Assembly: GCF_900167095.1 (NCBI RefSeq)
Contig: NZ_FUXG01000004.1
Span: forward strand, 90,795-154,794
Length of the DNA stretch: 64,000 bases
Source of the DNA: Oceanospirillum multiglobuliferum
GTDB lineage: Bacteria; Pseudomonadota; Gammaproteobacteria; Pseudomonadales; Halomonadaceae
Direction of reading: 5' to 3'
Positions within the stretch are counted from its first letter, which is position 1, and each line of letters starts with the position of its first letter. The notes beneath the pieces are model-generated. The model had not been told where the DNA came from. It was given only the letters and a program-made list of their open reading frames with translations, and ran no database searches. This document shows positions 34,116-42,654 of the stretch, piece by piece. Position numbers and translations under genes: made by a program.

Positions 34116-36278
34116 ATGACTAAAGCAAGCGCGCGTCGTTTACAAGCTGGCACAGTCATATTTTTAACTGTCTGCACGTTAATGACAATACTGCACTTCT
34201 TGGGGGGGGGGCAACGCTTAGAATGGATTACTTACGATCATAGATACAAAGTGTTTAGAGCCGACAAAAAAGCCCATGATGACATCGCAATTATTTTAAT
34301 AGATGAATCTTCGTTACAAGCAATGGCTCCGCTAGTAGGAAGATTCCCTTGGCCACGAACGGTGTATACAGACCTGCTTGAGTTTTTGAACTACGCGGAA
34401 CCTAAAGCTATTCTTTTCGATATTTTATTCACAGAGCATCAGAATGCGAAAAATAGTATTGAGCAAGAAGATGATTTGAGCTTTGCTATTGCAACTGCAA
34501 GTACAGGTTCAGTATATCATGCGGCTCAAATTATGGCTGTAGCAGAGGATGAAAGAAAAGACAAAATGCTTGACAGGCCGTTACCAGACGCTTTTAAACA
34601 GCAATTTGGCTTTGAGCTAAATGAAAAATTAAGCACTGATCTTAGAACTAATAATTACGCCCTACCTTACACAGATCTATATTCAGGCTCTAGAGGGATT
34701 GGCTCCGTTGATATGAAATCAGATGCTGATGGAATCTACCGAACAGTTCATCCTTTTAGAATTTATCAGGACAAAGCACTACCTAGTCTAGGCTTTGCTG
34801 CTTTTGTTAATAGAGATACAACTATAAGGCGAAATGAGAACTCTCTTACTCTTGATGATATCCAAATCCCATTGTTAAATAACGGTGAATACCCCGTTCA
34901 TATGGTAGGAAAATTTAATACTTATTCTTTTGGTGGATTGATGGCGTCCTTGCAGCAGATTAGGCAAGGTAATGTTGATAATTTAATTGTTGATCCTAGA
35001 GAGTTTACTAACAAAATCATTTACATTGGCGCTAGTGCCGTGGGCCTTGAGGATATAAAGGCCACTCCAGTGTTGTCTCAGGCACCGGGGGTCATGATTC
35101 ACGCATCTATTACTAGCAATATTTTAGAACGTGATTTTTTAGAGCCTGCATCGCCACAAGTCTCTTACATCTTGATCTTACTATTTGCATTATTGGCAAG
35201 CGCCAGTGTACTTTACTTCTCTGTTTTCAGCCTGCAAATCTTACTACCAGCGGTGCTAGCCGTAAGTTATGTTGGTTTTGTTTATTGGCAGTTCTCAATT
35301 GGTGAACTCTACAATCTAATAAGCCCTGTCATAACTATCATTCTTGCAAGTGGTTTGAGCTTGGTTTTTTTGACTTTCACTGAAGGTAGAGATAAACAAC
35401 GGGTACGTAAAATGCTTTCTCAGTATGTCTCACCAGCCATTCTAACCGAGTTAATTGATAAAACAGATGAGTTGGCTAAAGCTGATATAGGGACAGTCGA
35501 GAATCTTACTATATTGTTTTCTGACATTCGAGGTTTTACAAGTATTTCAGAGAACCTTGATGCAAGCCAAGTAGTTGATCTGCTTAATATTCATCTAGGC
35601 TCCATGAGTGATGTTATTTTTGATTACAATGGCACTCTAGATAAATTTATTGGTGATGCCATCATGGCATTTTGGGGCGCCCCCATTAGGATTGCAAATC
35701 ATCCTGATCAAGCTGTTCAATGTGCTTTAGCAATGGTAAGAGAGTTAACTAAGGTTAACGAAAAGCTGAATGCTAAAGGTTATAAGAGTATCAATGTAGG
35801 TATAGGCCTTCACACTGGTGATGTTGTTCTGGGAAATATTGGTTCCAGCAAAAAACTGGACTACACGGTAATTGGCGATAATGTCAATTTGGCTTCACGA
35901 ATGGAGGGCTTAACGAAGAATTATCGCTGCGAAGTACTTATTACAGAAGATACAGTCAGGGCATTCCAATCCCCAATGCCTTGCATCAAAGTTGATTTGG
36001 TTCGAGTTAAAGGTAAGCAACATCCAACTGCAGTCTATATACCGACAGACATTGCAGAACTGAACGAAATAGAATTAGCCCAAGCATGGCAACAGCAGCA
36101 GAATAGTGAAGTCGCCTTTGAATATTATCTAGCACGAGATTGGGACAGAGCAATTGAGTTGTTCAAAACCATCCGGCACTTACCTGCAATTGATGATTTG
36201 ATTGAGCGCTGTAATCACTACAAAGCTATCTCTCCGGATATGGACTGGGATGGTGTGCATACGATGAATACGAAATAA
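34116..36278 (+). CDS. CHASE2 class III adenylate/guanylate cyclase
   Basis: A 720-residue membrane protein: one N-terminal helix, a large periplasmic CHASE2 sensor (about 35-340), three helices (about 345-420) and a cytoplasmic class III cyclase domain. The catalytic Asp is in FSDIRGFTSISE near residue 470, the purine-selecting Lys in LDKFIGDAIMAFWG near 511 and the Asp in TVIGDNVNLASRME near 587. Lys with Asp predicts ATP as substrate. A C-terminal helical tail follows. The ATG at 34116 with GAGGG upstream is chosen over an ATG at 34086. Ten consecutive G's at codons 29-32 could cause frameshifts. Confidence 0.9.
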   Translation: MTKASARRLQAGTVIFLTVCTLMTILHFLGGGQRLEWITYDHRYKVFRADKKAHDDIAIILIDESSLQAMAPLVGRFPWPRTVYTDLLEFLNYAEPKAILFDILFTEHQNAKNSIEQEDDLSFAIATASTGSVYHAAQIMAVAEDERKDKMLDRPLPDAFKQQFGFELNEKLSTDLRTNNYALPYTDLYSGSRGIGSVDMKSDADGIYRTVHPFRIYQDKALPSLGFAAFVNRDTTIRRNENSLTLDDIQIPLLNNGEYPVHMVGKFNTYSFGGLMASLQQIRQGNVDNLIVDPREFTNKIIYIGASAVGLEDIKATPVLSQAPGVMIHASITSNILERDFLEPASPQVSYILILLFALLASASVLYFSVFSLQILLPAVLAVSYVGFVYWQFSIGELYNLISPVITIILASGLSLVFLTFTEGRDKQRVRKMLSQYVSPAILTELIDKTDELAKADIGTVENLTILFSDIRGFTSISENLDASQVVDLLNIHLGSMSDVIFDYNGTLDKFIGDAIMAFWGAPIRIANHPDQAVQCALAMVRELTKVNEKLNAKGYKSINVGIGLHTGDVVLGNIGSSKKLDYTVIGDNVNLASRMEGLTKNYRCEVLITEDTVRAFQSPMPCIKVDLVRVKGKQHPTAVYIPTDIAELNEIELAQAWQQQQNSEVAFEYYLARDWDRAIELFKTIRHLPAIDDLIERCNHYKAISPDMDWDGVHTMNTK
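34202..34211 (+). repeat. G10 homopolymer within the cyclase gene
   Basis: Ten consecutive G's encode part of Leu plus Gly-Gly-Gly just after the first membrane helix. It is the longest G run noticed in the window and would truncate the cyclase early if its length changed by one or two. Confidence 0.95.
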
Positions 36279-36322
36279 TCCCATTCGTCATTAATATAGA
36301 TGATGTAGCTAGGAGATAGAAC

Positions 36323-36817
36323 ATGACCCCCTCACGCTTGTTAGTACTTCTACTTATATTGAGCTCAGCATGGACAAATAGTCTATTCGCAGCAGAAACA
36401 TATTATGTGCAAAGCCAAAAAGCAGACTTGCTAGCTAAACCCAAATTTAGTGCCGAGAAATTGCAGAAGCTTGTACAAGGTACAGCCGTACAGCTATTAC
36501 AAATCAATGGTAATTGGATGCAAGTCAGTGTTGATCAAAAAGTAGGTTGGTTATCTAAGCTACTGCTGAAAAAACATCCTCCACTTACACGTGTGTCCGT
36601 GTTGGATCGATCTGACACTGAGCTAAAAGACAGTGTTCGGCGTAGGTCTTCATCTATCGTAACTGCAGGAGCAGCTCGTGGATTGACCAGTGAAGAGCGC
36701 AGTCGAATTCACCAAGACAATACCGCTAATTACTTCGCATTGAAAAAACTTGAGCAATTTACAATTAGTCAATCTGAATTGCGGCAGTTTGCACTCACCT
36801 TGGAGAATGCGCAATGA
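36323..36817 (+). CDS. Exported SH3-domain protein
   Basis: A 164-residue protein with a signal peptide ending near SLFAA and a bacterial SH3 (SH3_3) domain at about 25-85: YYVQSQKADLLAKPKF, VQLLQINGNWMQVSVDQKVGWLSKLLL. The C-terminal half is charged and helical, with no recognised domain. Such domains usually bind peptidoglycan or protein partners in the periplasm. Its stop overlaps the start of the M48 protease gene by four bases, so the two are translationally coupled. Confidence 0.82.
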   Translation: MTPSRLLVLLLILSSAWTNSLFAAETYYVQSQKADLLAKPKFSAEKLQKLVQGTAVQLLQINGNWMQVSVDQKVGWLSKLLLKKHPPLTRVSVLDRSDTELKDSVRRRSSSIVTAGAARGLTSEERSRIHQDNTANYFALKKLEQFTISQSELRQFALTLENAQ

Positions 36818-37656
36818 GGGCACCTCGTTTATTGATATTATCTTCTCTCGTGGCCGCAAGCTTGCTTAGTGCTTGCGCTTCAGACAGCAGCATCAGAGAA
36901 GCAAGGCAGCGCTCAGATCAGCAATATGCCCAGTCTTCTATTTCAGAAGAAGATGTAACAGCTGAAATTCAATTTGGCCGAGAATTAGCTGCAAGGATTC
37001 TTGCTCGTTATCAAATGAGTAATGATCAGGAACTAATACGCTACCTCAATTTAGTAGGTAAAAATATAGCCTCGCATTCTGATCGCCCTGAGCTGAACTT
37101 TCACTTCACCGCGATTGTATCTGACGAAATTAATGCTTACGCTGCCCCTGGAGGTTACATCTTTGTAACTACAGGAGCTATTAAAGAAATGAGAGATGAG
37201 GCTGAGTTAGCGGCTGTATTGGCGCACGAAATTGGCCATGTTACTGAAAAGCATATTGTGAGAGCCATTGGTATCAAGGGTGCAGATTCAAGTGCGCTGA
37301 GCGGTATATCTAAGCTGTTAGGGGCGTCTAATGACCCTAGTCGAGTAGCATTCTCACAGGCAATGGATAAAGCGCTTAATTACCTCTTTGAGAATGGTTT
37401 GCAGGCTGAGGATGAATATCAAGCTGATAGCACAGGCACACTCCTTCTAACACAAACAGGCTATGATCCTACAGCGTTGCAACGCTATCTTGATAGAGTC
37501 AAAAAACAGCGTAAGCAACTCAACATAGTCAATAAAACCCACCCTTCTTTTGATTCAAGATTAGTGCGTATAGACCAGTTATTGACAATGGAAGCACTTA
37601 GCTCAGAGCCGAACAAAGTTTATACGCAGCGCTTTAATGCTCAGACCAAATTTTAA
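36814..37656 (+). CDS. M48-family metalloprotease, lipoprotein
   Basis: A 280-residue periplasmic zinc protease with a lipobox LLSAC near residue 20 for membrane anchoring. The catalytic HEIGH motif lies at about residues 137-142 (AELAAVLAHEIGHVTEKH) and the third zinc ligand is likely the Glu in EDEYQADSTGT. AYAAPGGYIFVTTGAI is the conserved substrate-groove segment, as in LoiP and BepA; it lacks BepA's TPR tail. It is expected to act on envelope or misfolded outer-membrane proteins, and the next gene encodes an outer-membrane barrel. Confidence 0.9.
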   Translation: MRAPRLLILSSLVAASLLSACASDSSIREARQRSDQQYAQSSISEEDVTAEIQFGRELAARILARYQMSNDQELIRYLNLVGKNIASHSDRPELNFHFTAIVSDEINAYAAPGGYIFVTTGAIKEMRDEAELAAVLAHEIGHVTEKHIVRAIGIKGADSSALSGISKLLGASNDPSRVAFSQAMDKALNYLFENGLQAEDEYQADSTGTLLLTQTGYDPTALQRYLDRVKKQRKQLNIVNKTHPSFDSRLVRIDQLLTMEALSSEPNKVYTQRFNAQTKF

Positions 37657-37674
37657 TTTACAGGTTTTACTGTT

Positions 37675-38949
37675 ATGAAAAAAACACTTATCGCCGCTGC
37701 AACACTGGGCAGTTTAGTCTTTACCCCACAACTGCTGGCTGATCAAGAGCATTACGTCAACCTATTACTGGGTGGTCGAGCAATGGGAATGGGAGGAGCT
37801 TATACCGCAATTTCAGACGATCCTGCTGGTTTATTCTATAATCCTGCGGGCATTGTTTATGCCCATAGCGCAAATCTATCCGCAAGTGTGAACGCCTTTC
37901 GTTACTCAAGTAAAACCTATGAAAGAGTTCTGTCCGGAGGAATTGACTGGAGCCGTGAAAGCTCAGGTTTAGTCCCTAACTATTTTGGGGTAACGCAGCC
38001 ATTTGGGCCTTTTACAGTAGGTTTTTCTTATGCTGTAACAGACTCCTCCGAAGAGGATCAAGCGCAAACGTTCAAAAATCTCAACAACGGTGTAGAGGTA
38101 TTCACAATCAACGTGAATGAATCTAATTCCGTGAATAAAATTGGCCCATCAATTGCTTACCAGGCCAATGAAAACTTTGCCATAGGTTTAACGTTGTACT
38201 TACATATGCGCGATTCCAAAACCATTGTGAATCAATATGTACAGCTACCAAATAATACAACTGCTGGAGCACCCAACAATAAAACAGAATGGATCAATAC
38301 CTACTCTAAAAACAAGGAGTATGGCGTTACACCTAAGCTAGGTGTTATTTGGAGTCCAACAGATAAATTGGCTTTAGCTGCAACTTATAGTCAAAACTTT
38401 GTTATTAATTCTAGTGGCTACTCGCAGCAAACTTGTTTGGCCTCTTATGGTAATGCCGCAGTTGGTACTAATGGTTATAATAAATTTTGTGACCCTGCTA
38501 TAGCCTACGCTCAGCAATCGGCGGGAGAAACTAGCAATACCCATAGCGAAGATCCATTTGAGTTACGCTTTGGTAGTGCCTACTTTGCAACCAATAGTTT
38601 ATTGCTTTCTGCTGATCTGAGCTATCATTCCGAGGTTTCAGGAAAGTTAAGTGTGGTGAACTTTGCGGGTGGAGCAGAATATTACACCTCACCAGAGTTG
38701 GCCATTCGTGCCGGCATATTCAGTAATATGTCAAATGCCCCCACACCAACAACAAGCAATACATCTGAAAAAGTTGATTATTTTGGCGGTGCATTTAGTC
38801 TCACTCGCTTTAATAAAAACTCATCTGTTTCAGGTGGTATTAATTTTCAATATGGTACAGGCACATCTAGCGCTGTTGCATCTGGGCGAATCGTTGATGT
38901 TAGCTCCTTGGATATGACCTTTTTCCTATCTACAGCTTACTCATATTAA
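37675..38949 (+). CDS. OMPP1/FadL-like outer membrane protein
   Basis: A 424-residue exported beta-barrel protein with a signal peptide ending LLADQ. The mature start GGRAMGMGGAYTAISDDPAGLFYNPAGI is diagnostic of the OMPP1/FadL/TodX family, in which the N-terminus plugs the barrel. The sequence ends in an aromatic residue (STAYSY), as barrels do. FadL members move fatty acids or aromatic hydrocarbons; the ligand here is not determined. It is the last gene of the cluster starting at 31643 and is followed by a strong terminator. Confidence 0.87.
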   Translation: MKKTLIAAATLGSLVFTPQLLADQEHYVNLLLGGRAMGMGGAYTAISDDPAGLFYNPAGIVYAHSANLSASVNAFRYSSKTYERVLSGGIDWSRESSGLVPNYFGVTQPFGPFTVGFSYAVTDSSEEDQAQTFKNLNNGVEVFTINVNESNSVNKIGPSIAYQANENFAIGLTLYLHMRDSKTIVNQYVQLPNNTTAGAPNNKTEWINTYSKNKEYGVTPKLGVIWSPTDKLALAATYSQNFVINSSGYSQQTCLASYGNAAVGTNGYNKFCDPAIAYAQQSAGETSNTHSEDPFELRFGSAYFATNSLLLSADLSYHSEVSGKLSVVNFAGGAEYYTSPELAIRAGIFSNMSNAPTPTTSNTSEKVDYFGGAFSLTRFNKNSSVSGGINFQYGTGTSSAVASGRIVDVSSLDMTFFLSTAYSY

Positions 38950-39039
38950 TATGAATACTGCTAAGTAAACACTGAGCAAGTTCCTAAGCTCTATCTAGAC
39001 AACTTGTTTAGTGTGTTAATAATAAAACTGATTTCCTGG

Positions 39040-39083
39040 CCCCCCCAATAGTTGGATATCCAATATTGGGGGGTTGTTTTTTT
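39040..39083 (+). terminator. Intrinsic terminator of the HD-GYP-cyclase-OMP cluster
   Basis: CCCCCCAATA pairs with TATTGGGGGG, with an inner TTGGAT/ATCCAA extension, then TTGTTTTTTT. It lies 91 bases after the OMPP1 stop. Confidence 0.9.
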
Positions 39084-39193
39084 ATGACAATGGATAACCG
39101 TTTGCTCAAAGTACGATTGTTTTAAATATCTAAAACCTAGGCTAGATACTCGCATATTTTGCACCAATGTAAATTGTAAACTCAGGAGACTCT

Positions 39194-40666
39194 ATGGTCT
39201 GCAAAACCTTGATGATTCAAGGCACTACCTCTGATGCTGGAAAAAGCGCAGTTGTTACTGGATTGTGTCGCTTATTAGCCCGTCGTGGAATTAAGGTTGC
39301 ACCATTTAAGCCACAAAATATGGCACTAAACAGTGCTGTAACAGTGGATGGTGGAGAGATTGGCCGCGCGCAAGCCGCGCAGGCACAAGCTTGCTTTCTA
39401 GAACCTCACACCGATATGAATCCAGTTTTGCTAAAGCCTAACTCTGATACTGGTGCGCAGGTGATTATACAAGGTAAGGCCATTACCAATATGGAGGCCA
39501 AGGTTTACCACGACTATAAAACTGTGGCGATGGCTGCTGTGCTAGATAGTTATCAGCGCTTACAGTCTCAATATGATGTGATTATTGTTGAAGGCGCAGG
39601 CAGCCCTGCTGAGATTAATTTACGTGACCGTGATATTGCCAATATGGGCTTTGCAGAAGCGGTAGACTGCCCCGTGCTAATTGTGGCTGATATTGATCGC
39701 GGTGGTGTTTTTGCACATCTAACGGGGACGTTAATGTTGCTGTCTGAATCAGAACAGGCTCGGGTGAAAGGCTTTATCATTAACCGCTTTCGTGGCGACA
39801 TTAAACTGCTGCAGCCCGGTAACGATTGGCTTGAGAGTTATACCAATAAACCTGTACTTGCAGTTCTGCCTTATCTGCACGGTTTGTGCTTAGAAGCTGA
39901 AGATGGTGTTAATAGCGCTCCTGATCGTTCAAGTGTTAAAGGTGCGATTAAAGTGGTGGTGCCTGTAACTCCGCGTATCAGTAATCATACTGACTTTGAC
40001 CCTCTGCGTCAGCATCCTCAAGTTGATTTTCATTTTATACTTCAAGGTCAAACACCACCGCCTGCTGACTTGGTAATATTGCCCGGTAGTAAAAGTGTGC
40101 AAGCTGATTTGAGCTGGCTGAAAGAACAGGGATGGGAGCCTTATCTGCAAAAACATCTACGCTATGGTGGTAAGCTTCTAGGCATTTGTGGTGGCTGGCA
40201 GATGTTGGGGGCAAAAATCCATGATCCTAATGGTATTGAAGGCACTGCGGGCACTGTTGATGGACTGGGCTATTTTGCGGTAGAAACAACATTAATGCCT
40301 GAGAAACAGCTTATTAATCGGATAGGACAACTTTTGCTGAACAATCATGTAGTACCTGTAAAAGGTTATGAAATTCATGCAGGCGTTACTCAGAATAATA
40401 GCGAAATAGCGGCTATGTTACAGTTTTCAGACGCTGTTGATGGTGCAATTTCAGAAGATAATCAAGTCGCAGGTTGTTATCTGCATGGCTTATTTGACCA
40501 AGCGGAGGCATGCCAAGCTATTTTGACATGGGCAGGGCTGCAAGATGCAGAGTACTTTGATATTCAAGCTCTGCATGAAGATGCGATAGACCGAATAGCT
40601 GATACGATAGAGCAGCATTTTGATCTCACTCAACTTGCCAGTATGGTTGGTCATCCACTGACCTAA
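39194..40666 (+). CDS. cobQ: Cobyric acid synthase
   Basis: A 490-residue glutamine-dependent amidotransferase that amidates four side chains of adenosyl-cobyrinic acid a,c-diamide in B12 synthesis. The N-terminal P-loop GTTSDAGKS is near residue 12, and the C-terminal class-I-like glutaminase has Cys near residue 332 in [12 protein letters not shown], with a His-containing YEIHAG later. AGGAG precedes the ATG. It is isolated from other cob genes here, and no cobalamin riboswitch was seen in the 110 bases upstream. Confidence 0.96.
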   Translation: MVCKTLMIQGTTSDAGKSAVVTGLCRLLARRGIKVAPFKPQNMALNSAVTVDGGEIGRAQAAQAQACFLEPHTDMNPVLLKPNSDTGAQVIIQGKAITNMEAKVYHDYKTVAMAAVLDSYQRLQSQYDVIIVEGAGSPAEINLRDRDIANMGFAEAVDCPVLIVADIDRGGVFAHLTGTLMLLSESEQARVKGFIINRFRGDIKLLQPGNDWLESYTNKPVLAVLPYLHGLCLEAEDGVNSAPDRSSVKGAIKVVVPVTPRISNHTDFDPLRQHPQVDFHFILQGQTPPPADLVILPGSKSVQADLSWLKEQGWEPYLQKHLRYGGKLLGICGGWQMLGAKIHDPNGIEGTAGTVDGLGYFAVETTLMPEKQLINRIGQLLLNNHVVPVKGYEIHAGVTQNNSEIAAMLQFSDAVDGAISEDNQVAGCYLHGLFDQAEACQAILTWAGLQDAEYFDIQALHEDAIDRIADTIEQHFDLTQLASMVGHPLT

Positions 40667-40677
40667 TGAAGGTAGAG

Positions 40678-42654
40678 CTAGTCAAGGCTATAGTCTATAT
40701 CTTGCTGACGCTCTAACACCTGTGCGTAGCTAACAACACAGTTGCGCCCCCAAGCCTTCGCTCTGTTTAAGGCGATATCTGCCTCAGAGAGCAGCTTATG
40801 TATATTGGCCTCATCAGCCTGACAACTGGAGAGGCCAAAGCTTGCTGTAACATGAAAAACATCGCCTGCATCTAACCTGTTATGTAGCACGACAGCGCGC
40901 TGGGCAATGCGAATTCTCAACCATTCTGCCTCTTTAAGTGCATCATTATGGCTCAAATCTAAAGCAAATAGTGCAAAGGACTCACCCTCCATTCGACAAG
41001 ACAAGCGTCCGTCATGTTGTGCCCACTGTTGTAATAATTGAGCGACATCCTTCATCACTTGATCAGAGGCAACATGGCCAAATTGGGCACTAATTTGTTT
41101 AAACCGATCAATATCAAGTTGAATCACGCTAACAGGACGGCTGTTGAGTACTATGGCAGCGACTTGTTGCTGACAGTGTTCCAAAAATACAGTATGGCGC
41201 AATAGCCCTGTTAAGCGGTCATAGCGCGCAAGTTGCTGTAGCTCATTGTTGAGTTTCTCTAGTTCATCTACTTTTTGTTGTAGCTTACGCGTTCGCATGT
41301 CTACCCTAAGAGATAAGCGATCTTGGCTCACCTGTAGGCGGTGATTTAATTGCTCAATATCTGCATGCTGGCGCGCCCTTTGAACCGCAGTGATAAAAAT
41401 CTGACTCACAATAAAAATAACAAATCCAAGATATAGCCAATCATCCCCTGAGACTATCTGTTGATAGAGTAAAACGTCATGTGTCGCAGCGATTAAGAAA
41501 ACCAATAAAGAGAAGATTAAAGGCCCTGTTTTGAGTGCTTTCTTTCGACTGAAATAAATAAAGAAACTTGCCGTGATAATGCCTAGTGCTAAATTGAATA
41601 GCATCAATGGGGTCTCGATTTTACTGAGCACACTAACAGGCAGCAGAAAAATAGCTAACGGCAAGATAAACTGAAGAATGAACCACTGCTTAAGACGTAA
41701 AGGAATTGTTCCTGCAAATGTTTTTTCTAGCCACAATCCTATAGTGGGGACAAATAGGCATAGCGCATAAAAGTTTAAGCGCACAACCCACTCCCATTGA
41801 GGAGCTTCTAGAAACCAATTAAAGACAGTGTAGCCTTCCGTTAGTGTGTAAAACATCACAGCTAAACTAAATACACCTAGACTCCATAATCCCTTTTCAT
41901 AACGACGGCGGGCAACCTGTTGTAATATCAATAAAATAGCGGCAATAGCGGCAATAGCGGCTGTCAGGGCTTGCTGTAGTTCAGAGCGCGCGAAGGATTG
42001 CTGTATGTGGTTGGCCTCCCCTATTAGCATTGGTCGTATAGGTGCAGGTGGAAAGCCTTCAAAATTAGCAACTTGTAAGATCAATACCCCTTGCTTGTGA
42101 TTAGAAGGTAATAGTGCCCACTGGTGCCCTGTGTACGGTTTGTACAAAGAAGTGTCTAATGATAAATCCCCTCCTTTCGCAATTAACCAGCTGTTCCAGT
42201 ACAAACGAAACGAGGTATTCATCTCAGGAATAAAAACTGCTAAGGGTTGGTTCGGTAGGTTTCTCACCTCTAGTACATAAGTGACATAGCAGTCGATATT
42301 TGAAAGGGTCGTCTTTTCAGTATCGACTTGTTTTCTTAGATGCACTCCGGTCAAAGATAAATTGGGGAGAGTGGATGGCAGCTGGCTACAATTCAATAAC
42401 CCTTGGGGAAATATTGTCGTTTCAGGAATAGGGATACTGGGCAATAACACCAAGTCTAGCAGTTGCTGAGGATAAAACAGCCAGTCACCAGATAATGGTA
42501 GCTCTGGCTGTTGATCAACTTGCCATGCTCGAAGATCCAGTACACCATTTTTAGCAACCAGATCATCATGACCTGCAGTTGATGGCAGGCTGTAGCACAG
42601 CAGAAGAATACATATCCAATGAATATATCCAAAGTGACTACGAAGCATTGCCAC
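40678..42654 (-). CDS. 7TMR-DISM/GGDEF protein with degenerate active site
   Basis: A 658-residue protein: signal peptide, periplasmic 7TMR-DISM extracellular domain (about 40-190), seven membrane helices (about 220-410), a coiled coil (about 430-475) and a C-terminal GGDEF-type domain from YDRLTGLLRH near residue 478. The signature motif, expected as RxGGDEF, reads RMEGESF. Two residues that form the active site and bind metal are altered, so diguanylate cyclase activity is probably lost. It may be a sensor or c-di-GMP effector. It overlaps the upstream paralogue by 17 bases, implying coupled translation. Confidence 0.88.
   Translation of the reverse strand: MAMLRSHFGYIHWICILLLCYSLPSTAGHDDLVAKNGVLDLRAWQVDQQPELPLSGDWLFYPQQLLDLVLLPSIPIPETTIFPQGLLNCSQLPSTLPNLSLTGVHLRKQVDTEKTTLSNIDCYVTYVLEVRNLPNQPLAVFIPEMNTSFRLYWNSWLIAKGGDLSLDTSLYKPYTGHQWALLPSNHKQGVLILQVANFEGFPPAPIRPMLIGEANHIQQSFARSELQQALTAAIAAIAAILLILQQVARRRYEKGLWSLGVFSLAVMFYTLTEGYTVFNWFLEAPQWEWVVRLNFYALCLFVPTIGLWLEKTFAGTIPLRLKQWFILQFILPLAIFLLPVSVLSKIETPLMLFNLALGIITASFFIYFSRKKALKTGPLIFSLLVFLIAATHDVLLYQQIVSGDDWLYLGFVIFIVSQIFITAVQRARQHADIEQLNHRLQVSQDRLSLRVDMRTRKLQQKVDELEKLNNELQQLARYDRLTGLLRHTVFLEHCQQQVAAIVLNSRPVSVIQLDIDRFKQISAQFGHVASDQVMKDVAQLLQQWAQHDGRLSCRMEGESFALFALDLSHNDALKEAEWLRIRIAQRAVVLHNRLDAGDVFHVTASFGLSSCQADEANIHKLLSEADIALNRAKAWGRNCVVSYAQVLERQQDIDYSLD

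Noticed and set aside
39084-39193. Cobalamin riboswitch upstream of cobQ
   Set aside because: The 110-base gap after the terminator is too short and no B12-box sequence was seen.
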